64,000 nucleotides of DNA from Pseudomonas sp. AFG_SD02_1510_Pfu_092 (lineage in GTDB: Bacteria > Pseudomonadota > Gammaproteobacteria > Pseudomonadales > Pseudomonadaceae). The notes below the pieces were generated by a model. It was given only the letters and a program-made list of their open reading frames with translations. It made no database searches and was not told the origin of the DNA. Location of the stretch: contig NZ_PUQD01000011.1 of assembly GCF_003331055.1 (NCBI RefSeq), forward strand, positions 1 to 64,000, given 5' to 3'. The translations under genes and the position numbers were made by a program. Shown here piece after piece: positions 16,403-24,462 of this stretch; position 1 is the first letter of the stretch, and every line of letters begins with the position of its first letter.

Positions 16403-16703
16403 AAAGTTCGTCGTCCTGCACCAGGCGAAAATAGCCGCTTTGCAGGCGGCTATAGTCCTTCAGGGCCAGGCCTTCGAGGTCCTTGATGCCCACCTCGGCC
16501 AGCGACGCGAACAGGTTCAGTTCGCGCTGCTCGTCATCGTCCACACCCCCGGCCTGGGCGTTGCGGATATCCCGCACGGTCGGTGCCCGCAGCGACAGGC
16601 TGTCGACCTGAACGCCGTTGGCTTCGCTGGGGCGCGACAGGCGCACGGTGACGCGCTCGGCGCCCAGGGTCAGCCATTGAGGCTGCTTTTTCACTTGAGC
16701 CAT
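16401..16703 (-). CDS. Tail assembly chaperone E
   Basis: A 100-residue P2 gpE-like protein lying between the tube and tape measure genes, where contractile-tail operons encode the tape-measure assembly chaperone. It starts 'MAQVKKQPQWLTLGAERVTV' at 16703 and ends 'FRLVQDDEL'. In this family the product is made in two forms, E and a frameshifted E-E'. The stop codon lies in CTTTGAC (16406-16400), the slip sequence used by release factor 2 genes. Confidence 0.88.
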   Translation of the reverse strand: MAQVKKQPQWLTLGAERVTVRLSRPSEANGVQVDSLSLRAPTVRDIRNAQAGGVDDDEQRELNLFASLAEVGIKDLEGLALKDYSRLQSGYFRLVQDDEL

Positions 16704-16713
16704 GGTCGTCTCC

Positions 16714-17223
16714 TTACAAGCCGAGCGCGGCACGCTGGGCGGCCAGCTGGTCGACACCGTCGATCACGCGCTTCATGCCCAGCGCGTCGATCTCGTAGAT
16801 CAGGCGGCCATCGACTTCGAGCTTGTAGTAGGTCAAGCCGACGCTGTGCTTGATCTCGGCCTTGTCACCGGACTTCCAGTCGCCCATGTCGATTTCCTTG
16901 AGCGTGCCACGCAGGGTTACCACGACCGGGTTGATCTTGCCCTTGAGGCCTTTGAAGGCGCCTCGGAACGTGCCATTGAAGCCGCTGCCGTCGGCCAGGC
17001 CGAAGAACTTCAGCGCTTCGCGGCGCACGCCGGTGGTGGTGAAGGCCGCCTCCTGCTTCTCCATGCCCAGGTCCATTTCGACCGGCATGTCCATGCCGCC
17101 GGGGCGGTGCTCCTCCATCTTCAGGGTGAGCTTGGGCAGGGTCAGGCTGGGTACATCGCCCTGGAAGCTGACGCCATCGACGAACAGGTTCAGGTTGGCC
17201 AGGGTTTCGGGAATCATTGCCAT
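16714..17223 (-). CDS. Tail tube protein (P2 FII-like)
   Basis: A 169-residue major tail tube protein beginning 'MAMIPETLANLNLFVDGVSF', a strongly conserved FII start. It polymerises into the inner tube that penetrates the target envelope. It lies 13 bases after the sheath gene in the standard FI-FII-E-T order. Confidence 0.96.
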   Translation of the reverse strand: MAMIPETLANLNLFVDGVSFQGDVPSLTLPKLTLKMEEHRPGGMDMPVEMDLGMEKQEAAFTTTGVRREALKFFGLADGSGFNGTFRGAFKGLKGKINPVVVTLRGTLKEIDMGDWKSGDKAEIKHSVGLTYYKLEVDGRLIYEIDALGMKRVIDGVDQLAAQRAALGL

Positions 17224-17236
17224 GTAAATGCGCTCC

Positions 17237-18403
17237 TTAAGCGGCGGAATCGAGGACTTCGGTCAGCCACTGGTTGGTGACTTCGACGCGGAAATTGGGG
17301 TTTTCGGCAGGTGGCACGTCGGTGAAGCGAATGTTCCAGTACACCTTGCCCTGCTCGAGCTGGCTGGCGGTGTTCAGTTCCGGGTCGGCGAAGACCTCGA
17401 AATTGATGATCGCGCCCTGGTTCTTCAGATCACGCATGAAGGCCTGCAGGCCCTCGGTGACGTCCTTGACGTAGGTGGCGGTGATGGCACGGTCCACAGC
17501 CCACTTGTGGCCGTAGAGGATCGCGTCCATGACAATGTCCAAGGTCCGTACGCGGGTGACGAACGCCCATTTCGGGTCGCTCGACAGGGTACGGTTGCCC
17601 CACAGACGGAAGCCGTCATCGCGGATGATGGTGGCGATGTTGGCGTTGTTCAGCAGGTTGGCGCGGCAGCTGTCATCGCCATCGAGGAACTCCACCGGGC
17701 GGGTGGTACCCGTGATGCCGACGAACTCCTTGTTCGAGGGCGAGGCCCAGAAACCGTATTCGCTGTCGGTCCAGGCGAACAGGCCGGCGACCCAGGCCGA
17801 GCCGGGTGCATCGACGCTGGCTTGCTCGCCGTTGTCCCAGTACTGCACGCCCGGGTCGACCAGGAAGGCGCGCTTGGCACCGAAGTTCTTCGCGTAGTCG
17901 ATGGCCGCCTGGTCGGTGGTGTTGGGGCCATCGATGATGGCGATGCCGCGCAGCTTGTCGGCCAGAGCCACGAGTGCCGTGCCCACCGCCTGGGTAGCGC
18001 TGTGGCGCGGGGCTGCCAGCAGGCGTGGCTGGGCGTTGAACCGGCTCTTGCCATCGAGCAGCGCCTGCAGGCCGGTGCGTTTGCCGTCGGCTTGCACCGT
18101 GCCGATGATCGCGGCGGTCTGCTCTGCTGCATCGTCCAGCCTGGCCACGCCGCAGGCGACGATGACCGCCTTGGCGCGGCTGTAGATGGCGCGGCAGGCC
18201 TTGGTGATGGCGGCGCTTTCGCCAAAGGCCGCAACGGCTTCACGCTCGCTGGTGATCAGTACCAGGTCGTTTGCCTTGGCCGTGGCGCCAGCGCCCTCGG
18301 TGAAGGTATCGACCACGCCGATGATCGAAGAGGAAGGCAACGCGATGCTGCGGGCGCCGGTGTCGACGTTTGTGACGGTGACGCCGTGGAAGAATCCACT
18401 CAT
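17237..18403 (-). CDS. Contractile tail sheath protein (P2 FI-like)
   Basis: A 388-residue sheath protein. The N-terminal 'FFHGVTVTNVDTGARSIALP' and the C-terminal 'YWNIRFTDVPPAENPNFRVE' are characteristic of P2 FI and R-pyocin sheaths, whose termini interlink neighbouring subunits. Its presence makes the particle contractile (R-type) rather than flexible. A hairpin terminator lies just upstream, between the fibre and this gene. Confidence 0.97.
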   Translation of the reverse strand: MSGFFHGVTVTNVDTGARSIALPSSSIIGVVDTFTEGAGATAKANDLVLITSEREAVAAFGESAAITKACRAIYSRAKAVIVACGVARLDDAAEQTAAIIGTVQADGKRTGLQALLDGKSRFNAQPRLLAAPRHSATQAVGTALVALADKLRGIAIIDGPNTTDQAAIDYAKNFGAKRAFLVDPGVQYWDNGEQASVDAPGSAWVAGLFAWTDSEYGFWASPSNKEFVGITGTTRPVEFLDGDDSCRANLLNNANIATIIRDDGFRLWGNRTLSSDPKWAFVTRVRTLDIVMDAILYGHKWAVDRAITATYVKDVTEGLQAFMRDLKNQGAIINFEVFADPELNTASQLEQGKVYWNIRFTDVPPAENPNFRVEVTNQWLTEVLDSAA

Positions 18404-18430
18404 GTAGGTTTACTCCGGGTTCAGGAATGA

Positions 18431-18454
18431 AAAGGCCCTGCGGGTGCAGGGCCT
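18431..18454 (-). terminator. Intrinsic-terminator-like hairpin between fibre and sheath genes
   Basis: AGGCCCTGC, loop, GCAGGGCCT form a perfect 9-bp stem. On the minus strand it is followed by TTTTC. It stands about 28 bases before the sheath start codon, with no recognisable promoter in between. Confidence 0.65.
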
Positions 18455-18603
18455 GGAAGAAGATGGCGAATAAAGGAGCATCAGGTTTAACGGGGCGGCT
18501 TCTATAAGCAAAACCATAACGTTTCTGCCTTACGCATCCATGCCCTGGCCACCCAAATCAGATGAATCTACCGCATTCTTTTACTCTCCAAAAAACTAGC
18601 AAC
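18455..18603. other. AT-rich gap after the tail fibre; no chaperone gene
   Basis: PAO1 R-pyocin encodes a fibre chaperone after the fibre gene, but no such gene is present here. Reading minus-strand, the fibre stop is followed by GGAGAGTAAAAGA and ATG CGG TAG. This is a ribosome-binding site and start with a stop at codon 3, possibly the vestige of a lost gene. Nothing else is recognisable. Confidence 0.5.
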
Positions 18604-21018
18604 TCAATACCCAATGGCCCGCCATTGAACAATACGGGAGTCCGCAAGGTTATTATCACAAAACGCCTGGCCATCGAATCCAGAGACACTTGAAGCGCCA
18701 ATACTTACCGATTGGCGATTTTGCCGATAATAGGAGATCTTGTCGTAGTTATCAGTATTAATACCGATGCTTGCAACTACTGACAGACAAGCATTGGGAA
18801 ACTGCAACGGAAATACGGTATCGATGTTTGCAGAGGCAATGCTGGAAGGAAGCAATATTTTCCCCCACTGCTCGATCAGCCCATTGGGATTTCGCGCCCA
18901 ACCCGCGCCGGCCTTGAACGATGAATAATCCGGCGTATTGGATAACCCACCTGCAATGACTGTATAAATGCCATCCGCGGCGCACATGAGCACAATAGGC
19001 GGCTCATCCCTACCAATACTGACAGCGTCGTATTGCCTTGAACCTATGTTGATGTAACTACCTTGAGCGGCAGCTTTCAGGATCGTGATTGTCCCTTCAC
19101 CCGAACTCACGTAAACCATGAATACCGAGCCTACAGCGATTCCCGACGAAGGTAAGGTCAATGTACCACTCCAGATGGCTGGACCGCCCATGCTAAGGAG
19201 GCGGCCAACTTGATCCGGACCAAGGGTAGAGCCGGACGACACGCCCTGTATTTGCGACGGCAGGGTCAATCCCGCCTCCTTGACAAACTCGGTAGTCGCC
19301 AACTGCTTTGAAACATTTCCTCGGGCAGCCGTAGGCGCTGTCGGGTTTCCGCTAAAAACCGGGCTTGCCGTAGACGCCTTCAGCGTGAGGGCAGAATCCA
19401 CTTGGGCTTTTGTGTATCCGTCGCTGATACCGTAACCCGCCAAGGTAGTCGCTTTAGCCGCCTTGGTCGCCAATGTATTGGTAACCGTCGTAGCAAAGTT
19501 CGGGTCGTTACCCAGTGCCAGCGCTAATTCCTTCAAGGTGTCAAGCGCGGCAGGCGCGGAGTCCACGAGACCAGCAACTGCGTCCTGAACGAATTCCGTC
19601 GTTGCAACTTGTTTTGAATTGCTGCCCTTAACCGCAGTAGGTGCCGTAGGCAGTCCTCTCAACGCGGGCGAATCTGTGACGGCAAGCTCCGTCCACTTAG
19701 ACCAAACATTTGAATAACATGAACGACTGAAGACTTGTCCGGTATTGTAGAGACAATACACCTGAGTAACGATCGCCGAGGTCGCTGCCTGGACCAGTAA
19801 TGTTCCAGCCATGGGAGCGGGATAGTTTAATGCAAGCGTGGCGTTGGCATTAGCTGCCTGCCCATAGGACCCAGGCGTGACCATGTCGTTGAGGTCTGTA
19901 CCAGCTGGCATATTGCTGGTAGAAACACCATAGCTGCCCCAACCCAGCTGACCGATCACCCGCTGTACGAAGTTGGTGGTAGCCAATGTCGTATCATCGC
20001 TGGTCAGCGTTGGGGTGGAAGCTTTGGCCAATCCAGTGAAGACCGGGCTGGCCAGAGGCGCCTTCGATCCCAACGCGGTATCCACCTGGGTTTTTGTGTA
20101 AACATCCGTCAGAGCATATCCGGCAACGGTGGTTGGATTGCTGGCTGCGATGACCCGACCGTACTTATCTACTGTGACACTCCGAAAAGTGCCAGCCGTT
20201 ACGCCGCTGCGGCCGAAAGCCATCTCATAGACCTGACCAGTGACGCCCAGCGAAACCGGACCATCAGTCGTGAGCTGCCAGGCGCTATCACCATTGGCTG
20301 CCCCCTGCTCCACCAGCACCAGTAAACCGGAAGTGATCTTGGCGCTGGTATCAGCATCACTGCTCCGGCTCCATGTGCCTGCCGATGCTTCGTAAATACC
20401 ATTATCCTTGGCCGCTGTCTGGTTCTTCACCAACACCCGCGCCCCGGCAGCAAGCGCCACCCCATCAACCGTCTGCAACCCGGTCAAGGCAATGTTCGCC
20501 GTGGTTGCCGCCACCACCGAATGCTTGAAGTCCTGTCTGGCCAGTTCCTCGGTAACCCACTCCCGGGTCGCCAGCACCACAGCCGGATCGATCTTCAGCT
20601 GCACATTGCTGGCGCTGCTGACCACCAGGTTCATCCGCACCACCTGGGTACGTCCCGAGCCCTGGCTCAGCAAGGGTTTGTAGGTCGGCGCGCAATTGGC
20701 CACGGCAACCATGTCGCCATCGGCATCGTAAAGCGCGATCTCGCGGATCCACTTGCCGCCGACGTCGGCAGGGATGACCTGCTCGGCAATGATGATCGCG
20801 CTGTTCCTGTCATCCACCTTCAGCTGGTTCAACGGCGCGCGGCGCCATTCGTTGATCAGGCTGGTCTGGGTGGCGTTGGGGGTCGGGTCGGTGCCTTTGG
20901 CATCGCCGACACCCATCTGGGTGATTTTCCAGGCAATGCCCAAGGCATCGGCATTGGCCTGCTTCGCCGCGCCCACGTTGGTGAGGATGGCGTAGAACTG
21001 AGAAGTCTGGTCAACCAT
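18604..21018 (-). CDS. Tailocin tail fibre with receptor-binding tip
   Basis: An 804-residue fibre. Residues 1-150 are the conserved baseplate-attachment domain ('QFYAILTNVGAAKQANADAL', 'WIREIALYDADGDMVAVANC'). A tail-fibre repeat (SPVF-G-PTAPTA.., SKQ-ATTEFV) occurs at about 323-351, 451-479 and 551-579. 'VAGYALTDVYTKTQVDTAL' (298-316) is echoed at 526-544. The C-terminus ('NPNGLIEQWGK'...'VQWRAIGY') resembles gp53-like receptor-binding tips. The distal half is AT-rich compared with neighbours. The ATG at 21018 overlaps gene I by 8 bases. Confidence 0.93.
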   Translation of the reverse strand: MVDQTSQFYAILTNVGAAKQANADALGIAWKITQMGVGDAKGTDPTPNATQTSLINEWRRAPLNQLKVDDRNSAIIIAEQVIPADVGGKWIREIALYDADGDMVAVANCAPTYKPLLSQGSGRTQVVRMNLVVSSASNVQLKIDPAVVLATREWVTEELARQDFKHSVVAATTANIALTGLQTVDGVALAAGARVLVKNQTAAKDNGIYEASAGTWSRSSDADTSAKITSGLLVLVEQGAANGDSAWQLTTDGPVSLGVTGQVYEMAFGRSGVTAGTFRSVTVDKYGRVIAASNPTTVAGYALTDVYTKTQVDTALGSKAPLASPVFTGLAKASTPTLTSDDTTLATTNFVQRVIGQLGWGSYGVSTSNMPAGTDLNDMVTPGSYGQAANANATLALNYPAPMAGTLLVQAATSAIVTQVYCLYNTGQVFSRSCYSNVWSKWTELAVTDSPALRGLPTAPTAVKGSNSKQVATTEFVQDAVAGLVDSAPAALDTLKELALALGNDPNFATTVTNTLATKAAKATTLAGYGISDGYTKAQVDSALTLKASTASPVFSGNPTAPTAARGNVSKQLATTEFVKEAGLTLPSQIQGVSSGSTLGPDQVGRLLSMGGPAIWSGTLTLPSSGIAVGSVFMVYVSSGEGTITILKAAAQGSYINIGSRQYDAVSIGRDEPPIVLMCAADGIYTVIAGGLSNTPDYSSFKAGAGWARNPNGLIEQWGKILLPSSIASANIDTVFPLQFPNACLSVVASIGINTDNYDKISYYRQNRQSVSIGASSVSGFDGQAFCDNNLADSRIVQWRAIGY

Positions 21019-21619
21019 GTGCAATGTCCAAGGTATCGATTGTGTGTTCGCGGCCGCCACGTCCCACCACGCCGATAACCTCGATGTCACGGGGTGCCGG
21101 GGGGTAGATGTCCAGTTCGTCGCCGTCCTGGATCACGCAGCCGAAATGAAGGGCGCCACGGCTTTCGAGGCTGATTACCAGGCCGGTCAGGTGGCGGCTG
21201 ACTGGCCTGGCGTCGTCGATCAGCGCAGACAGTTCCTGGTAGGTGCTTTCGCTGATGCCCGTATCGGAAACGCCGATCTTCAGGGCAAATGTGCCCGCCT
21301 GGGCGGGCGGCGCGGTCTGCCACCACTCCTGCACCTCGATCAGGTAACCGAAGGGCTCGACCACCCGCCGCAGCGCACCCAAGGTGCCTTTGTGGGCATG
21401 GACGAAGAACGCCGAGCGGATCACCGAGCGTTTGATCTCATCGCTCCAGCTGTCCTCCCAACGGTCCACCGACCAGGCCCAGGCCAGCTGATAAAGAAGA
21501 TGCGCCGGGCAGGTATCCGGGTTGTAGAGTTGGCGCAGGCTGACCTTCAGGTCCTCGTCGGCAGCCACCTCGATGGCCCGCTCCAGCGCGGTGCGGTTGA
21601 GCGGCAACAGGCTCTGCAT
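21011..21619 (-). CDS. Tail protein I (baseplate, P2 gpI-like)
   Basis: A 202-residue baseplate protein with the gpI pattern 'LPLNRTALERAIEVAADEDL' and 'PAHLLYQLAWAWSVDRWEDS'. It connects the fibre to baseplate protein J. It begins 1 base beyond the J stop and overlaps the fibre start by 8 bases. Confidence 0.95.
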   Translation of the reverse strand: MQSLLPLNRTALERAIEVAADEDLKVSLRQLYNPDTCPAHLLYQLAWAWSVDRWEDSWSDEIKRSVIRSAFFVHAHKGTLGALRRVVEPFGYLIEVQEWWQTAPPAQAGTFALKIGVSDTGISESTYQELSALIDDARPVSRHLTGLVISLESRGALHFGCVIQDGDELDIYPPAPRDIEVIGVVGRGGREHTIDTLDIAHG

Positions 21620-21620
21620 A

Positions 21621-22502
21621 TCAGCTCCCCCGCTTCAAGGTGAAGCCGCTGCACCAGGCCGCCTGCGCCTTGCTCGGGCGAATATCGGCCCAGCCATTCA
21701 ACTCGACCCGGCTGACACCATCGATGTGCAGTTGCGCATCGATGCCCGAGCGCGCCACTTCCACGCCCAGGCGCCTGCGCGGGTTGACCCAGGCCTGCAG
21801 GCGGCGCTGGCACTCGGCGAGAATCGCTTCGTACTCAGGGCCGCTGTCGGCCAGGTGCAGCACGGCATCGATGCGGTAGGGCAGCACCTCGGCGCTGCGC
21901 ACGTTGACCCGGTCGGCAACAGGGCGGATATCGTCGTCATTGAGGTAGGCCGCAACCTGCGCCAGCAACTCGGCACTGGCAACGCCGTTGCCTTGCAGGC
22001 TCAGCACGGTGACATCCACCACGGCCGGCGACGGGCTTTCGGCGGTGGCGTCAGCCACCTGCCCCGAAGCGTTGCGGGCATGCAGGATGTAACTGTTGCG
22101 CGGGCCAGCCGTGGTCAGGCCTTCATAGACCAGTTGCACCCGCTCGCGCAGGGCATCATCCGCTTCCAGCAACGCCTCGACTGGCGGGACGCTGGCCAGG
22201 TCTTCGGCCTGGATCACCAGGCGCTGCAGGCCGACATTGGCCGCCAGCTGGTCAAGGTCGCTGCCCTGGGCGTACGCCAGCAGCAGCGCCTTGGCGGCAT
22301 CGTTGATGCGGGCCCGGTTGAGCAGTTTGCGATAGGCGCCGACCTCGAGCAGCTTGGTCACCGGGTCGCTTTCCAGACTGGCGGTCCAGCCGTCACCGAG
22401 ATAACTGCGGAAGGTGTCCAGATCGGCCTGGTAGAGCGCTTCGTAGTCCAGGTCCTCCAATAGCTGTGGTGCTGGCAGTTTCGACAGGTCGACCTGGCTC
22501 AT
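21621..22502 (-). CDS. Baseplate assembly protein J
   Basis: A 293-residue J/gp47-family wedge protein ('MSQVDLSKLPAPQLLEDLDY'; 'AYRKLLNRARINDAAKALLL'). It overlaps the W stop by 4 bases, consistent with coupled translation of the baseplate wedge W-J-I. Confidence 0.96.
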   Translation of the reverse strand: MSQVDLSKLPAPQLLEDLDYEALYQADLDTFRSYLGDGWTASLESDPVTKLLEVGAYRKLLNRARINDAAKALLLAYAQGSDLDQLAANVGLQRLVIQAEDLASVPPVEALLEADDALRERVQLVYEGLTTAGPRNSYILHARNASGQVADATAESPSPAVVDVTVLSLQGNGVASAELLAQVAAYLNDDDIRPVADRVNVRSAEVLPYRIDAVLHLADSGPEYEAILAECQRRLQAWVNPRRRLGVEVARSGIDAQLHIDGVSRVELNGWADIRPSKAQAAWCSGFTLKRGS

Positions 22503-22825
22503 ACGTTCACCTCCACCAGCGCATCATCGCCCAGGTAGCGGCCAACGAGCGCCAGGCTGACCTGGCCACCAAGCACCGCGACTACCTTGACCCGCTGCAG
22601 TTGCAGACGCGGCTCCCAGCGGCCCAGTGCGCGGGCCACTTCAGCCTGCACGGCGCTTTTCCAGCCTTCATTGACCGGCAAGTCGACGAAGCGCCGCAGC
22701 TGGCTGCCGTACTCCGGGCGCATGCGCCGGCTGCCCAGCGGTGTAGTGAGGATGTCTTCGATGGACTGGCGCAGATGATCGATGCCGGTCAGTGGCTGGC
22801 CGGTGCGGCGGTCCATGCCGATCAT
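22499..22825 (-). CDS. Baseplate assembly protein W (gp25-like)
   Basis: A 108-residue gpW/gp25-family wedge protein with the typical 'GIDHLRQSIEDILTTPLGSR' and 'RPEYGSQL' motifs. Its own ribosome-binding site is weak. Its ATG overlaps the TGA of a 10-codon upstream mini-frame in the form ATGA, so coupled reinitiation is likely. Confidence 0.95.
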   Translation of the reverse strand: MIGMDRRTGQPLTGIDHLRQSIEDILTTPLGSRRMRPEYGSQLRRFVDLPVNEGWKSAVQAEVARALGRWEPRLQLQRVKVVAVLGGQVSLALVGRYLGDDALVEVNV

Positions 22826-22854
22826 GGCGCACCGCCCGGTTCATGGGTATGCAT
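22822..22854 (-). CDS. Ten-codon leader frame coupled to W
   Basis: CAGGAGAATGCC precedes ATG and a ten-residue frame, MHTHEPGGAP, whose TGA overlaps the W start codon by the ATGA arrangement. It is preceded by a terminator-like hairpin. It may act only as a ribosome-loading leader for W. The peptide itself has no known function. Confidence 0.5.
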   Translation of the reverse strand: MHTHEPGGAP

Positions 22855-22870
22855 GGCATTCTCCTGGTAT

Positions 22871-22894
22871 GAAAAAGCCCGCATGAGCGGGCTT
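22871..22894 (-). terminator. Intrinsic-terminator-like hairpin between V and W
   Basis: AAGCCCGC, a 4-base loop and GCGGGCTT form a perfect 8-bp stem followed on the minus strand by TTTTTC. It lies a few bases after the V stop codon and inside the baseplate gene run. Confidence 0.75.
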
Positions 22895-22897
22895 GAT

Positions 22898-23458
22898 TCA
22901 GTGTTTGTGGTTGGCCGTGTTGCCGGCAGTGTCGATGATCCGGCCACCGCCGCTGATATCGCCGCTGACCTGCAGCGGGCCATCGACCGTGACGTTGCCG
23001 GAGAGGCTGATGCTTGCGGCCTGCAGGCTGACCACACCGTCACTGACCTGCACCGTGCTGGCGCCGACCTTGATGGTCGCGCTGCCAGCCGGCAGCTGGA
23101 TGTCATAGTGGCTGGCCTGCCAGTCGTAGCTGATCGAACCGCCATCGGCGAAGCGCCAGACCTCGGTGTGCCCACGGTTGTCCGCTGCGCTGCCGGCATT
23201 GCCATACAGGCCCGCCAGGAAGGTGCCCTGGGCCGGCTCGCCGCTGGGGCTGAGCAACACCCCCTGCTCACCCAGGCTGGGCGCCCGCCAGTGCCTGGCC
23301 TGGCCGGCTGCCTGGGCGTGCCAGCGCAACCAGGCGCTGGTCCAGCCGCTGCCGTCGGACACCCGGACCCGGGCGGCGGCAAGGTCCACAGCGACCACCC
23401 GGCAGGGAATGACCATGCACGCCAGCATGCGGTCATGCATGGCACTGACGTAGCTCAT
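22898..23458 (-). CDS. Baseplate spike protein V
   Basis: A 186-residue P2 gpV-like central spike. An N-terminal OB-fold ('VVAVDLAAARVRVSDGSGWT') is followed by a C-terminal beta-helical part rich in short Val/Ser/Gly repeats. The protein ends 'GNTANHKH'; the terminal HxH is the apex motif that binds iron in the P2 spike. It overlaps the preceding gene by 4 bases (ATGA). Confidence 0.95.
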   Translation of the reverse strand: MSYVSAMHDRMLACMVIPCRVVAVDLAAARVRVSDGSGWTSAWLRWHAQAAGQARHWRAPSLGEQGVLLSPSGEPAQGTFLAGLYGNAGSAADNRGHTEVWRFADGGSISYDWQASHYDIQLPAGSATIKVGASTVQVSDGVVSLQAASISLSGNVTVDGPLQVSGDISGGGRIIDTAGNTANHKH

Positions 23459-23952
23459 GTCAGGTCCTCCGGCGCGACATAGTGCGCTTCATTACCCAGG
23501 CCAGTATCGGGTGCGAAGCCCCATACCAGGCTACCGGGCGGCTGATCCGGCCAGTTCCAGCGCGGCTCGCCAAGCAGTACCGGCTGGTCCCAACGCACGG
23601 TCCAGGCACTGCCCTGGAACTGTGCTTGTACGTTGCGGCTGGCTTCGACGAAGTCCAGTGCCCAATGTTGCTGGCGCAGCAGGTCCATCAGTTGCGCGGC
23701 CAGCAGGCTGCCTTGAAGCCGCGCCTCTGGATTGGCACTGTCGGCGGTGATATCCGCCTCGAAGGTGGCGATCAACACCGAACGGCCATCCCGCGGAGCC
23801 GCATCGGCCGTCATGCGGACGATGCCGTGGCGCAGCGAAGGCCGTTCTGGGACATTTCCTACGGCGGTATAGGCATCTACCGATGCCAGCTCCGGCATTG
23901 CCTCACGAATGGTTGCCGTCACTGCGCCATGCAAAGTGGCCAGTTCGCTCAT
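23455..23952 (-). CDS. Tailocin protein of unknown function (PA0615-like)
   Basis: A 165-residue protein between holin and spike, the position of PA0615 in the PAO1 R-pyocin cluster. No signal peptide or membrane segment is apparent. The C-terminal 'RWNWPDQPPGSLVWGFAPDT' followed by 'GLGNEAHYV' looks like a structured Trp/Pro-rich end. A baseplate-assembly role is possible but is inferred only from position and coupling to V. Confidence 0.8.
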   Translation of the reverse strand: MSELATLHGAVTATIREAMPELASVDAYTAVGNVPERPSLRHGIVRMTADAAPRDGRSVLIATFEADITADSANPEARLQGSLLAAQLMDLLRQQHWALDFVEASRNVQAQFQGSAWTVRWDQPVLLGEPRWNWPDQPPGSLVWGFAPDTGLGNEAHYVAPEDLT

Positions 23953-23963
23953 GCATATTCTCC

Positions 23964-24302
23964 TTATCGCTCGTCGGGCTGTGAGCTGTCGCGCAGGCCC
24001 AGACGCCGCATCGCCCAGCGCTCATACAGCCGCATGGCGACATCGGCGCCGCCGACCGCAGTCATGCAGCCGAATGCACTGGCCGCCCAGATCGACAGGC
24101 CGCCGGCATACAGCAGCATCACCGTCGATACCCCGCAGACCATGCAGGCCCCGGAGCGCAGCGCCAGCCGGCGCAGCAGCGACCAACCGGTGGCACCGGC
24201 CTTGTCGGCCCGCCACATTTCGCCGCTCAGACCGCCCAGCAACGCCAGGACGATCACCAGCCAGAGCGGCATCTCGAGTAACGCCTGTTGCTCGTTCGTC
24301 AC
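23964..24302 (-). CDS. Holin (LydA/superfamily III-like)
   Basis: A 112-residue protein with an N-terminal hydrophobic helix ('MPLWLVIVLALLGGLSGEMW') and two further membrane segments ('ACMVCGVSTVMLLYAGGL', 'IWAASAFGCMTAVGGADVAM'), with a charged C-terminus. Placed first in the structural operon, it would time lysis by opening the inner membrane to the GH19 enzyme encoded 11.5 kb downstream. Confidence 0.85.
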   Translation of the reverse strand: MTNEQQALLEMPLWLVIVLALLGGLSGEMWRADKAGATGWSLLRRLALRSGACMVCGVSTVMLLYAGGLSIWAASAFGCMTAVGGADVAMRLYERWAMRRLGLRDSSQPDER

Positions 24303-24383
24303 TGTCCTGTCTCCTGTGTAAATGCCTGCTGGCGCGGGCCAACAGGTCGGTTATGAGTGCTTTGTCCTGAAACCTCGACATTC

Positions 24384-24410
24384 CAAAAAGCCCGGCTCGC
24401 CAGGCTTTTC
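24384..24410 (-). terminator. Leader hairpin/terminator ahead of the tailocin operon
   Basis: On the minus strand AAAAGCCTGG, loop CGAG, and CCGGGCTTTT form a 10-pair stem (one G-U) running into a U tract. It lies between the putative operon promoter (24619-24647) and the holin gene, where it would stop or attenuate structural transcription unless overcome. Confidence 0.7.
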
Positions 24411-24462
24411 AGTAATGCGTTGGCAAACCGCCGGCCACGACTGGTGACGCCGTGCGGTTCCG

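Noticed and set aside
11391-24302. Intact temperate prophage
   Set aside because: No integrase, terminase, portal, capsid or replication genes and no flanking att-like direct repeats were seen; boundary genes cinA and mutS are intact.
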